In this document: positions 53,771 through 63,678 of the stretch, piece by piece
Position numbering within the stretch: the stretch's first letter is position 1
Layout: each line of letters begins with the position of its first letter
NCBI GenBank assembly: GCA_022041995.1
Contig: CP074382.1
Span: 558,001 to 622,000, forward strand
Reading direction: 5' to 3'
Length of the DNA: 64,000 nucleotides
From: Cupriavidus necator
Lineage (GTDB): Bacteria > Pseudomonadota > Gammaproteobacteria > Burkholderiales > Burkholderiaceae
Notes under the pieces: generated by a model
What the model saw: only the letters and a program-made list of their open reading frames with translations
The model's database searches: none
Told to the model about the DNA's origin: nothing
Position numbers and translations under genes: made by a program

Positions 53771-55250
53771 CTAGTCTTACTGTGTCACAAGAGAAGTCGT
53801 TTGTTTGGCCTCCGACAGCACGGACACATGGCGAGTCTACCAATCAAGAGAATGCTGAGTTGGTGGCGGATCGTGGTGATTGAATCAGCCACGTGTCGCT
53901 GGGCGCGCTGGGCTGCCCCGCGGGATGTAATCTGCGGAAAGCGCAGGCGTTTGGCGTGCAATGAAGTTTTTTTTGGCGCCGACTAAATCGCCGGTGGTAA
54001 TACGTTCAGAGACCAGGAATCCATAGGCGGCTATGCTCAGCGCGGCATGGTGGTGAAAGCCCCGCCACCCTCGGCCTTCGTAATGGCCGAGACCCAACTC
54101 CTGCTTCAAGTCCTGGTAGTCGCGCTCGATGCGCCAACGCATGTGCGCCTGGGCGACCAATTCATCCAGCGCAATATCGGCCGGGAGGGTGGATAGGAAG
54201 TACTTCAATGGGTCAGTGTCCCCAGTGGGCCACTCGATTAGCAGCCACTGCTCGGGGCGCAGACGCGCCTTGCCACTATTACCGCCTGCGTGACGCACAC
54301 GTACGGCGGCAAAGCGCCCACTGAGCGTTTCGTTTGAGCCTTCGCGCCAGCTAATCGTCTGGAATGCGGTAGGCGGCAGGGAATGCGCCAGTTCCTTGAC
54401 GCTTATCGGCTGTCGATTGCGAGTGCGCCGCGGCATCACCGGCGGGCGGCCGATGCCGCTATATGGCTTCGGCGGCAACGGCTCCACCCCCGGTGGCCAG
54501 ACCACGACCGCCGACGTGATACCCACCACATACCGCATGCCCAGATCACTCAGACGCTGGCGAAATGCGTTGTCCACCCCGTAGCCGGCATCCGCCAACA
54601 CGCAATACTTTGGCGCGCCGGCGGCCAACAGCGATTCGAGCTGTTGCAGAGCAATCTCGGTCTTCGTTGTGAACCTCACCTCGTCGGGAATTCCAGCCTT
54701 CTCACGCCGCTCAGTATCTTCCGCCCATTCCCGCGGTAGATAGAGCTGGTAGGCTACAGGCACACTCGCCTGCTCACAGGCCAGAGACACACTGACCGCA
54801 ACTTGGCAGTTGTCCTGCTTACCCAGCACCCCACAATACTGACGCGCGACCCCAACCGAATGTTTGCCCTTCTTTGGGAAGCCTGTGTCGTCAATGATCC
54901 AGAAGCCACCGGTCGAGAGATCCATCTTGGGCACTACCCACTGACTGACCCGGCGCAGCATCTCCTCATCGGACCAGTCGGCCTTGGCGACAAAGTGGTG
55001 CAGTGCCTGGTGCCGGGCGCTAGCGTGCAGCGGATCGACTCCAGCTGCCATCGGCTCCACACTCTTACGCGATAGCGGCAGCATCAGACCTGTGCAGTAG
55101 CCCTTGAGCCCAGCATGGCTGGTCCGCATGCCCCAGTCCCGCCGCTAAATGTTCCATGTATTGCTCAAATCGCTCGCTCGCGCTCATCGCTCTTCATGAA
55201 CTGTGCCAAGAAGTTTATAGTATGGCACATTTATGACACAGTAAGACTAG
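53771..55250 (-). mobile_element. IS701-family element (1,480 bp)
   Basis: Ends are CTAGTCTTACTGTGTCA on the left and the same sequence reversed on the right. The outer CTAG is probably the 4 bp target duplication usual for the family; it is itself palindromic. It cuts IS256 element 3 on the left and abuts IS5 debris on the right. Confidence 0.85.
53885..55186 (-). pseudogene. IS701-family transposase, N-terminal frameshift
   Basis: The main frame (55129-53885) has LKGYCTGLMLPLSRKSVEPM, IIDDTGFPKKGKHSVGVARQ, CVLADAGYG and MRWRIERDYQDLKQELGLGH, the DDE set of IS701 enzymes. The natural start is upstream at about 55186 (MSASERFEQYMEHLAAGLGH), in a frame that joins only if one C near 55105 is removed. 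A start at 55129 would lose about 20 residues. Confidence 0.75.
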
Positions 55251-55385
55251 GGAATCGCTGAACAAAGCGTCAGCGCGCAGCGTTGCCAGTGTGATGCCGA
55301 TTTTTTTTGTCAACCAACAGCAGATTTGACGGCTTGCCAGTTGGAAATTTTCATTTTTTGGGGCTTTTGCCCCGGGTTTCACGCC

Positions 55386-55897
55386 TTATGCCGCCTTGCA
55401 GACGGAATTGTCCATTGATTGCAGCAACGCTTTCTTTGCAATCACCAGATTGGCCAGCGCAAACAAGGGGTCGCACTGCGCACCGTTTTTGGCCAATCCC
55501 CTGTAGCGAGCCTTCTTGTGCTTGAACAGATTCTTCACCACATGAAACGGATGTTCAACCCGGGCACGAATTTGCGCCTTGACCTTCTCCAAGGCCTGCG
55601 TCAATTGCTTCAGCGGCCCTTCGGTCATGCCCTTGAGCCTGGAGCGCTTCATAGCCACCGACCACCGAACATCCGCCTTGATGGCGCCCTCTGCTTGCGC
55701 CTTCAAGATCTCGTCGCGCCTGTGCACGCCGGTGTAGCCCGCATCAAGAATGACGTCATCCTCTTGCCCGTGCAGCACCTCATGGGTGTGCGCCACGTCA
55801 GACTCGTTGGCCGCGGTGTAGTGAGTGCTGTGCACCAAGCCCGATTCAGCATCGGCACCCACGTCGGGTAGCGGTGGCGCATTTCTGCGCCACCGCC
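55386..55897 (-). pseudogene. IS5-family transposase C-terminal part
   Basis: The minus strand from about 55870 reads VGADAESGLVHSTHYTAANE, SDVAHTHEVLHGQEDDVILD, AGYTGVHRR, then VEHPFHVVKNLFKHKKARYR and LFALANLVIAKKALL, the typical C-terminal half of IS5 transposases with the catalytic DAGY. The first half is replaced by IS110 sequence at 55898. A perfect hairpin (GCGGTGGCGCA / TGCGCCACCGC, 55871-55896) lies at the junction. Confidence 0.75.
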
Positions 55898-56570
55898 CCC
55901 TCTCAAGAAACCATTTCAATTACCTGATTTGATTGGTGTTTTTCAAGAGGATTGTCCTTGTGGCTGGATTGGGACGAGTTCGAGACCCATGGCTGCGGCT
56001 TTTCTCCTGAGGTGGTAGATCACGCGCTGCTGGTAGCGTTCTTCGTAGTAGGCCTGCCCCTGATCGACATAGGCAGTGCCTTTGGTCAGCATGGCGTAGA
56101 CCAAGCGGGCGAGCTTGTGTGCAACCGCCGTCACGGCCTTGCCCTTATCCAACCGCCCACACATTCGACGATAGTAGGCGCCCAGAGCCGACTGGCTGGG
56201 GCGGAGTGCAGCGGCAGCCAGCTTCAGAGCTTGAGCAGCGCGATTAGCGTTGCCCTTGGTGGCCCCTGATAGGCGTTTGCCTCCGGAGATCTTCGTGCCC
56301 GGAGACAAGCCCAGCCATGAGGCGAAGTGTTTGGCGTTCCGAAAGCGCGACAGATCTGGGCCGATCTCGGCGACTACCTTGAGTGCGGTCGTGATGTCGA
56401 TGCCGTCAATCGCAGTTAGGTCAACGCCGCAGATGCGGAAGAGATAGGTGCGTGCATCAAACTTGGGGGCATTTTTTGCCTTGCCGACGCGGCGCTTGGA
56501 CGGACCGGGCTCAGCTTCGCTCCGGCTCAACGCCTTAAGCATGCTCTCCAGTTGGACGTCGCAGCGCTGT
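55898..56570 (-). pseudogene. IS110-family element, C-terminal part only
   Basis: The same sequence as 43429-44100, reading CDVQLESMLKALSRSEAEPG to the C-terminus at 55943. The N-terminal half with the RuvC-like domain is missing, cut by IS3 element B at 56571. Confidence 0.8.
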
Positions 56571-56819
56571 TGAATCACCCCGGAATCGAGGAGGCTGTTT
56601 TGTTTAAGTTGATGCCGGGGCCGCAGCGGTATCGCTGAGTTGCCGATAGTAGTTTGCCTCAGCTTCAGCCGGCGGGATATAGCCGAGGTATTCCATCAGG
56701 CGGTGGTTGTTGAACCAGGCCACCCATTCCAAGGTTGCAAGCTCCACGGCCTCGCGGGATTTCCAGGGGCCACGCCTGTGGATCAGTTCGGCCTTGTACA
56801 GGCCATTGATGGTCTCAGC
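56571..56819 (-). pseudogene. IS3 element B, copy 4, terminal fragment
   Basis: It starts with the terminal repeat TGAATCACCCCGG (one G fewer than in copy 3) and encodes only the last 70 residues of OrfB, from AETINGLYKAELIHRRGPWK. The transposon at 56820 replaces the rest. Confidence 0.85.
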
Positions 56820-56929
56820 TGTGCATAAGCAGCTTTCGTGATGCCGATAGCGCGGGGATTTGAGCAAGAACGGTGATGGACGCTAGAGGGGTTCCCTCAG
56901 GGAGCGTGCGCGCACGCGCCTGAGGGAAG

Positions 56930-57529
56930 ATGTCGCCTTTATTGTGTCGAGCAATGAAGGAGACCTCAGCAGTGTGCCATGCCTTGCTACAAACGCCGGC
57001 GTTTTTTGCCCTGTTACGCCGGATCGACGAAGACCTGATGACGGTGGCGCGGGACAGGGGCTGCTGCCATTGCAGCTCTGTGCTGCACAGTGCCAACTAT
57101 CCGCGTAAGCCACGCGGATGCCCACCGGCAGCACACCCGGACTGCGCTACGCGCCTGAGCCTGTGCTGTGCCGGATGCCGCAAACGCATGACGCCCGATT
57201 CGGTGCGTTTCCTCGGCCGGCGCGTCTGGCTGACCATTATCCTGGTACTGCGATCGAGTCGTGCCCATGGCGCCTGCCTGGACGGCCTGCCCGCGATCAG
57301 TTGGACTACGCTCAAGCGCTGGCGTCAGTGGTGGACCGAGACCTTCCCAAAGACCCCCGCCGGCCGGTGGCTGCGTGGTCTCATCCCGCCAACGCCCGAG
57401 CCGTTCATCTATCCCGACCGCCTGCTGCAATCGGTCGAGCACAACAGCGAGGAGGAGCGCCTGGCCGCGGTATTGCGCTTGCTGCTCGGGCCCGGCCTGA
57501 CCACGCAGGCTGAGGGATGCGCCAGATAG
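56930..57529 (+). CDS. Zinc-ribbon/HTH accessory protein of transposon B
   Basis: Protein identical to that at 20228-20827, with the same hairpin in front. Confidence 0.6.
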   Translation: MSPLLCRAMKETSAVCHALLQTPAFFALLRRIDEDLMTVARDRGCCHCSSVLHSANYPRKPRGCPPAAHPDCATRLSLCCAGCRKRMTPDSVRFLGRRVWLTIILVLRSSRAHGACLDGLPAISWTTLKRWRQWWTETFPKTPAGRWLRGLIPPTPEPFIYPDRLLQSVEHNSEEERLAAVLRLLLGPGLTTQAEGCAR

Positions 57530-57613
57530 GAGCTTCTCCCGCAGAACATGTCGATGGCGGGTCACTCGCACTGCCCGTAGCCTGCTCCCGTTATCCACCC
57601 CAATGGGAGAGTC

Positions 57614-59056
57614 ATGTCACTATCGATCGATCATCGCAACCGATGGGCGCGCTTGCGCTTCTCGGTCATTGGCCCTTTGCTGGCTTCGCCGCCCGGCAAA
57701 GGCGAATTGCAGCAAGCGTTCCAGGTTCTGGCCGCCAAGGTCTGGCGGCACCCCATCACTGGCGCCGACGTTCAGTTCGGCGCGTCCTCCATCGAACGCT
57801 GGTACTACCGGGCCCGTCATGTCCAGGACCCGGTCGATCAGCTCAAGAACCGCCTGCGCGACGATTGCGGCCACTTCGTCAGCCTGAGCCCGACCATCAT
57901 CGAGGCGCTGGTGGAACAGTACCGGCAGCATCCCGGTTGGACCATGCAGTTGCATTACGACAACCTGCGCGTCGCGACCAAGGATGGTCCGGACACGCTG
58001 CCGTCCTACACCACGGTGTGTCGGTATCTGAAGGCGCATGGTCTGGTGCGCAAACCAACGCCGCGCTCGAGCACCGATGGCGCCATTGCAGCGGCGGCTC
58101 GCCGCGAGGCACGCGAGGTGCGCAGCTACGAAGTCGACCACGTGGCCGCCCTCTGGCATCTGGACTTCCACCATGGTTCACGCAAGGTGCTCACCCCTGA
58201 TGGGCAATGGCACAAGCCGCTGCTGCTCTGCATTATGGACGACCATTCCCGGCTGGTCTGCCACCTGCAGTGGTTCCTTGATGAGACCACCGCGTCGCTG
58301 GTGCACGGCGTCTCGCAGGCCATCATGAAGCGGGGCCTGCCGCGGGCGATCATGACCGACAACGGCGCGGCCATGATCGCCGACGAGTTCGTCGAGGGGC
58401 TGGCCAGCCTGGGCATCCTGCACCAAACCACCTTGCCGTATAGCCCATACCAGAATGCCAAGCAGGAGCGCTTCTGGGGGCAGCTCGAATCGCGGCTGAT
58501 GGCCATGCTCGAAGGCGAATCGCACCTGACCCTGGAGCAGTTGAACCTCGCCACGCAGGCCTGGGTCGAGCAGGAATACCACCACAAGGAACATGCCGAG
58601 CTCGAAGCGACGCCCCTGCAGCGCTACCTGTCCTGTGCCGACGTCTCGCGCCCCAGTCCCGAGGCGCTGGCCTTGCGTCGCGCCTTCCGTATCCGCAAGC
58701 ATCGCATGCAGCGCAGAACCGATGGCACCTGTACGCTGGACAGCGTGCGCTTCGAGCTCCCCGGCGCTTACCGCCACCTCGAGCAAGTCTGCTTGAGCTA
58801 CGCGCGCTGGGATCTCTCTCAGGTCGACCTGATCAATGCGCGCACCGGCGCGATCCTGGCCGCCGTGTTCCCGCTGGACAAGTCGGCCAATGCCGACGCA
58901 CGGCGCGCGCAGCTCACGTCAAAGGGAGCGGCGCCCGCTAACGAGCAACCTGCTCAGACTGGCACTGCACCGCTGCTGCGTCAGTTGCTTGCCGAACACG
59001 CTGCCACCGGCCTGCCGCCGGCCTATCTCCCACCCGCTGCACCCACCAAGCCATGA
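57614..59056 (+). CDS. DDE transposase of transposon B
   Basis: 480 residues, identical to 20912-22354; D, D, E in WHLDFHHG, MTDNGAAM and KQERFWG. Coupled by ATGA to the ATPase gene. Confidence 0.8.
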   Translation: MSLSIDHRNRWARLRFSVIGPLLASPPGKGELQQAFQVLAAKVWRHPITGADVQFGASSIERWYYRARHVQDPVDQLKNRLRDDCGHFVSLSPTIIEALVEQYRQHPGWTMQLHYDNLRVATKDGPDTLPSYTTVCRYLKAHGLVRKPTPRSSTDGAIAAAARREAREVRSYEVDHVAALWHLDFHHGSRKVLTPDGQWHKPLLLCIMDDHSRLVCHLQWFLDETTASLVHGVSQAIMKRGLPRAIMTDNGAAMIADEFVEGLASLGILHQTTLPYSPYQNAKQERFWGQLESRLMAMLEGESHLTLEQLNLATQAWVEQEYHHKEHAELEATPLQRYLSCADVSRPSPEALALRRAFRIRKHRMQRRTDGTCTLDSVRFELPGAYRHLEQVCLSYARWDLSQVDLINARTGAILAAVFPLDKSANADARRAQLTSKGAAPANEQPAQTGTAPLLRQLLAEHAATGLPPAYLPPAAPTKP

Positions 59057-59550
59057 TGCAACCCAACCTGCTGGCCTTGTACGGCCTGAAGTTCAACCCC
59101 TTCGCCCAGGACATCCCCGTCGAGGCCGTGTTCGTACCACCTAAGCTCGATCACTTCTGCTGGCGCATCGAGAACGGTATGGCCCGCGAAGGCGGCTTCG
59201 CCATGGTGCATGGCGACCCTGGCTGCGGCAAGAGCGTCACGCTGCGCCTGCTTCATCAGCGCCTCATGCGCGTCCCCGATCTGATGGTCGGCTCGATCGC
59301 CCACCCGCAGAGCAATCTGGCGGACTTCTACCGCGAGCTCAGCGACATCTTTACCGTACCGCTCAAGCCCCACAACCGATGGGGTGGCTTCAAGGCGCTG
59401 CGCGAGCGCTGGCTCGCCCACATGGAGGCCAGCCGCCGTCGCTGCGTGCTGCTCATTGACTAATGTGAAGCACTCCGATATGTGAAGCTACGAAGCTCGA
59501 GTCCAGTGGAGATTGGGATCAGCCGCTTCGCGCTTCACATAACAAAATCC

Positions 59551-60576
59551 TCAAAGACGACGCAGCCATCCGAGGAGATCGGCAGATCCGAGCACAAGAC
59601 GTCCCGGTGCCTGCTCTGCCAGGACATCCGGAAAAACCTGCGTCAACGCTTGTCGCTTGAGGTTGAGGTCGGCCCGCGCGTACACCATGGTAGTGTTCAG
59701 GCTCGCATGCCCGAGCCATTGGCTGATGGTGGCAAAGTCAACGCCAGCCTTCAGAAGCGCGACAGCAGTACTATGCCGCACCGAATGAGGATGAATGTGC
59801 TTGCTGGGCAAGGTGCCAACAGTCGTGGCTGCTCTCGCGACATACTTGCGGAGAAGATATCGGACTCCAAAGCGCGTCAGTTTTGCTCCTCGTTCATTGC
59901 GAAACAGCGTGGCCTGGCTGTCCTGGATATCCGGCAGTGCCTGCGACAGATTGCGCAATAGCGAGGCGGTGTTAGCCCAGATCGGGCAGATTCTGACTTT
60001 TCCGCCCTTGCCCAGCAGCCTCACCTGATACGGTGGTTCCGTCCGGACATCGCATCGGCGCAGATCTAGCACTTCCTGGACGCGTGCGCCGGTGTTGAAC
60101 ATCAATGCGAATAACGCGTAGTCGCGTTGGCCCGAGCGCGTTGAACGGTCGATCTGGCTCAATAGCGCCTTGACCTCGTTGGCCTCCAGATACTCGATCA
60201 TATGTTGCGTTGCGCCGCGTTTGAACGGAACACCGAGAACGCGTTGTAACTCACCGAAGCGTTCCGGATGCTCACCGGCGAGGAAATGGGCCAGGCAGTG
60301 CAGTGCCGCGAGGCGGGCGTTGCGAGTCGAGATGCCATTACCGCGTTCGCGTTCCAGGAAGTCGAGAAATGCGATCACCTGGTCGGCATTGAAATCCGCC
60401 ATATCCAGGTTCTCCACAGGCCGCCCGGCCTGTTCGGAAGCGAAGCGCAAGAATAGAACAATGGCATCGCGATAGCCGTGTATCGTGTGAAGGCTCATTC
60501 CCCGCAGGTTCGGCAGATACTCCTGGAAGAACCGAAGGAGCGCCTTGCCAAGTGTATTGGGCCGATCGCGCTTCAT
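59551..60576 (-). CDS. ritC: Tyrosine recombinase RitC (copy B)
   Basis: 341 residues, identical to 22849-23874, with catalytic Arg, HSVR and the Tyr in TTMVYARAD. Confidence 0.85.
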   Translation of the reverse strand: MKRDRPNTLGKALLRFFQEYLPNLRGMSLHTIHGYRDAIVLFLRFASEQAGRPVENLDMADFNADQVIAFLDFLERERGNGISTRNARLAALHCLAHFLAGEHPERFGELQRVLGVPFKRGATQHMIEYLEANEVKALLSQIDRSTRSGQRDYALFALMFNTGARVQEVLDLRRCDVRTEPPYQVRLLGKGGKVRICPIWANTASLLRNLSQALPDIQDSQATLFRNERGAKLTRFGVRYLLRKYVARAATTVGTLPSKHIHPHSVRHSTAVALLKAGVDFATISQWLGHASLNTTMVYARADLNLKRQALTQVFPDVLAEQAPGRLVLGSADLLGWLRRL

Positions 60577-60824
60577 GATGTACCTCCATCGATCAGACTG
60601 CCAAAACCGACTTCGAACTGTTCGCTGGCGGCTTGCGCGAGCGCGGGCGTCCACCGAAGATAGTGGGCAGTTGAAAGGATTGATACGTGGCCCATGTACA
60701 TCGAAAGCTTGGGTAGCTTGACCTGAACGTCCGCGCCGTCTTTATACCAGCGCAGCAAAGCGCCAATGGCGAAGTGAATCGCCCCGGGTTTTGAGGAGGC
60801 TCCAACTCTTGCGAGAATGGAGCC

Positions 60825-61148
60825 ATGAACAAGCAGATCAAGCATTCCCCCGAAGTCCAAGATCGGGCTGTTCGCCTGGTGCGAGAGCAACTCGGCGAGC
60901 ATCCTTCGCTATGGGCGGCGGTCCAGGCCATCGCCCCAAAGATTGGGTGCTCGGCCCATACATTGTTGAAATGGGTCAAGCGTGACCAGGTGGATAGCGG
61001 CGAACGCGACGGCGTCACGACGGCAGAGCGAGAGCGCATCAAGGCGCTGGAGCGTGAAGTCAAGGAATTGCGCCGGGCCAATGAGATTTTGAAGCTGGCC
61101 AGTGCGTTTTTCGCCCAGGCGGAGCTCGACCGCCGGCTCAAGTCCTGA
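60825..61148 (+). CDS. IS3-family OrfA (element B, copy 2)
   Basis: Identical to 24123-24446. Confidence 0.85.
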   Translation: MNKQIKHSPEVQDRAVRLVREQLGEHPSLWAAVQAIAPKIGCSAHTLLKWVKRDQVDSGERDGVTTAERERIKALEREVKELRRANEILKLASAFFAQAELDRRLKS

Positions 61149-62059
61149 AGGCCTTCGTCGATGAGCATCGAGATGCCTTCGGGGTCGAGCCGATCTGCAA
61201 AGTCTTGCAGATTGCCCCGTCGTGTTACCGACGCCATGCCGCACGGCTTCGTGATCCGTCGCGACGTAGCGCCCGTGCAATTCGCGATGAGCGTCTGCGG
61301 CCTGCGATCAAGCGGGTCTGGGAGGACAATATGCAGGTCTATGGTGCGGACAAAGTCTGGAAACAGATGAATCGGGAAGGCATGGCGGTGGCGCGCTGCA
61401 CGGTCGAACGGCTGATGAAGCAGCTTGGCCTGGCGGGGGTGCGCCGGGGCAAGAAGAAGCGCACCACAGTGGCCGACGACTCGGTGCCGTGCCCTCTGGA
61501 TCGCGTCAAGCGCCAGTTCCACGCCACACGGCCCAACCAACTGTGGGTGAGTGATTTCACCTACGTTTCGACTTGGCAGGGCTGGCTGTACGTGGCCTTC
61601 GTGATCGACGTGTTCGCCCGCTGTATTGTTGGCTGGCGCGTCAGCACTTCGATGACCACGGACTTCGTTCTGGATGCCTTGGAGCAGGCGCTCTACGCGC
61701 GCCATCCCGACAACGACGGGACGCTCATTCACCATTCTGACAGGGGATCGCAATACGTCAGCATTCGCTATACCGAGAGGCTTTCTGAAGCCGGCATTGA
61801 GCCGTCGGTGGGCAGCCGCGGTGACTCCTACGACAACGCACTGGCTGAGACCATCAATGGCCTGTACAAGGCCGAACTGATCCACAGGCGTGGCCCCTGG
61901 AAATCCCGCGAGGCCGTGGAGCTTGCAACCTTGGAATGGGTGGCCTGGTTCAACAACCACCGCCTGATGGAATACCTCGGCTATATCCCGCCGGCTGAAG
62001 CTGAGGCAAACTACTATCGGCAACTCAGCGATACCGCTGCGGCCCCGGCATCAACTTAA
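61145..62059 (+). CDS. IS3-family OrfB (element B, copy 2)
   Basis: Same encoded protein as 24443-25357, in the -1 frame to OrfA. Confidence 0.85.
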   Translation: MKAFVDEHRDAFGVEPICKVLQIAPSCYRRHAARLRDPSRRSARAIRDERLRPAIKRVWEDNMQVYGADKVWKQMNREGMAVARCTVERLMKQLGLAGVRRGKKKRTTVADDSVPCPLDRVKRQFHATRPNQLWVSDFTYVSTWQGWLYVAFVIDVFARCIVGWRVSTSMTTDFVLDALEQALYARHPDNDGTLIHHSDRGSQYVSIRYTERLSEAGIEPSVGSRGDSYDNALAETINGLYKAELIHRRGPWKSREAVELATLEWVAWFNNHRLMEYLGYIPPAEAEANYYRQLSDTAAAPAST

Positions 62060-62268
62060 ACAAAACAGCCTCCTCGATTCCCGGGTGATTCAGAATGCCT
62101 GGCACCACGTCTCGAAGCCGTGCTGGGTTAGATCGCTGAAACCATGCTCGTTAAGGAATCGACTCAACGACCTGAGGGTGTGCTCTTCCCTGACGTAGCG
62201 GCGGCCCAGCGCTCGCCAGTGCAGAAGATAGCGCTCGATAGCAAGATCGAGCGGGGTCTGAGGTTGGT

Positions 62269-63525
62269 TCATGACAACCTCCGCGGCAGAGTGTTCGTGA
62301 TTGCTGGCGGTAGCGAAAGGCCGACCTCTCTTAAAACCTCCGTTTGCAGACGAAGATAAACGCATGTGCTTTCCAGGGATCGATGGCCCAGCAGGTCGCC
62401 TATTGCCTTGAGGCCGACGCCACGGTTCAATAGCCGCATTGCGAAGGCGTGGCGCAGGCTATAGGCGGAGCTTCCTTGTAGAGGCAGTCCGCTCGCGCGC
62501 GTGCAACTCTGATATATCTCGTTGACCGCCGTGGGGCACAATGCAGTTGCTGGCCGATGCGCCCGCAGAAACAAATCCGTTCGACCGCGGGCAACTGGCC
62601 TGCCGACCTTCAGATAACGTTTGAGTACGCGGGTGGCCTGAATGGACAACGGAAGGAGAAGCTCCGAACGAGTCTTGCGTTGCTGCACGCGCAAAGTCCT
62701 TTGCGTCCAGTCGATCGAGTCCAGCTGCAATGCGGCGATCTCCACAGGCCGCAAGCCGTAGTGCGCCATCAGATAGAGAATCGCATGGTCGCGGCAGCCA
62801 ATCATGCTTGACCGATCGATGGAACGAAGTAGCGCGAGAACGTCGTTCCAAGGGAGTGCGCGTGGTGGCAATTCGTCGCGATACGCACGCGGGGTGTCGA
62901 TCGTTCCGATGCGCTCGTGGATATAGCCACGGGTGTACAAGAACAAGAGGAACGACCGTAGATGCGCGACCACATGTTGCAAGCTCTGCCTGCTCATGTG
63001 CTCACCCGAAACCGCCACAAAGCGATCCACGGTTTGCATCGACATTCCCGCAAGAGGAGTCTCCGGGGCAACCGCGTCGTGCAAAAAGGCCATGGCCGTA
63101 CGCATGTGGTTGCGGACGGTCGAAGCCGACATGCCGCGTTGATCGACCAGCGAGTCGCGGTATGCATCGAGTACTGTGTCGAAGCGCCCAGTGCGAGAAG
63201 AGGGCAACAAGTCACCTCGCATCAAAAGGAAACGCTCGAAGCGGTGCTGCGTGTGTCGGTATGGCTTCTGTACCCGCAGTTCTGCGGATGGCATTGCGAA
63301 CAACGCGCCAAGGTCCGCAGCCGAGAACTTCGATTCTGCAGTTATGTTCCCAGCACCCTCAAGTGTCTGCTTCAGACGAAAAAGATGGCCGTGAAGTGTC
63401 CTGCCCATATAGCCCTCGTCGACAAGCCATCGGGCGAAGTCCTCAAGCAGGTTGGCGACGGGTGACTGGAGGTAAGACCGGTGACCTCTGGGAAAGATTT
63501 GCTCTAGCATCATGGCCTCCATCAA
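62269..63525 (-). CDS. ritA: Tyrosine recombinase RitA
   Basis: 418 residues. The core-binding domain (SASTVRNHMRTAMAFLHDAV) is followed by the catalytic domain: AHYGLRPVEIAALQL (Arg), SSAYSLRHAFAMRLLNRGVG (the HxxR box with Tyr in the His position, as in many RitA-like recombinases), DLLGHRSLESTCVYLRLQ (GH and nucleophilic Tyr). First gene of the trio; the stop overlaps the ritB start (ATGA). Intact, with several possible start Met (MMEAMMLEQIF). Confidence 0.85.
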   Translation of the reverse strand: MMEAMMLEQIFPRGHRSYLQSPVANLLEDFARWLVDEGYMGRTLHGHLFRLKQTLEGAGNITAESKFSAADLGALFAMPSAELRVQKPYRHTQHRFERFLLMRGDLLPSSRTGRFDTVLDAYRDSLVDQRGMSASTVRNHMRTAMAFLHDAVAPETPLAGMSMQTVDRFVAVSGEHMSRQSLQHVVAHLRSFLLFLYTRGYIHERIGTIDTPRAYRDELPPRALPWNDVLALLRSIDRSSMIGCRDHAILYLMAHYGLRPVEIAALQLDSIDWTQRTLRVQQRKTRSELLLPLSIQATRVLKRYLKVGRPVARGRTDLFLRAHRPATALCPTAVNEIYQSCTRASGLPLQGSSAYSLRHAFAMRLLNRGVGLKAIGDLLGHRSLESTCVYLRLQTEVLREVGLSLPPAITNTLPRRLS

Positions 63526-63646
63526 GGTCTAAATGGAGATCCCACCATACGCCGTATGGCCGAGTTATGTTGAGTAGGGGCCGTGCAATCGCTTCCAACT
63601 GCGGGACAGAATCAGGACACTCCACATATCGGAGTGCTCCACATTA

Positions 63647-63678
63647 GTCAATTAACGTTATGCGCAACGTTAATTGAC
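63647..63678 (+). repeat. 32 bp palindrome at the RIT right end
   Basis: GTCAATTAACGTT and its exact reverse complement AACGTTAATTGAC are separated by six bases (ATGCGC). The right arm ends with the ATTGAC of the interrupted ATPase gene, so the element end plus target form the palindrome. Confidence 0.85.

Larger units (their letters stand above)
60775..62092 (+). mobile_element. IS3-family element B, copy 2
   Basis: Equals 24073-25391 except for one G less in the right terminal repeat (CCCGGG instead of CCCGGGG). It carries intact OrfA (60825-61148) and OrfB (61145-62059). Confidence 0.9.
60573..62272 (-). pseudogene. ritB: RitB, middle replaced by IS3
   Basis: The N-terminal 60 codons (62272-62093; MNQPQTPLDLAIERYLLHWR to HGFETWCQAF) and the C-terminal part (60774-60573; HFAIGALLRWYKDG onward) flank the IS3 element. 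The pieces together give about 125 residues, against 300 or more for the family, so the central region with the first catalytic Arg and the HxxR was deleted along with or after the IS3 insertion. ATG 62272 overlaps the ritA stop. Confidence 0.8.
59461..63672 (-). mobile_element. Recombinase-in-trio (RIT) element, complete ends
   Basis: Left end TAATGTGAAGCACTCCGATA; the right end reversed reads TAATGTGGAGCACTCCGATA (63620-63646). A 6 bp direct repeat ATTGAC flanks it (59455-59460 and 63673-63678). Three minus-strand tyrosine recombinase genes lie inside, coupled by ATGA overlaps; the middle one is destroyed by IS3. RIT elements are known from Cupriavidus and other proteobacteria. Confidence 0.85.
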
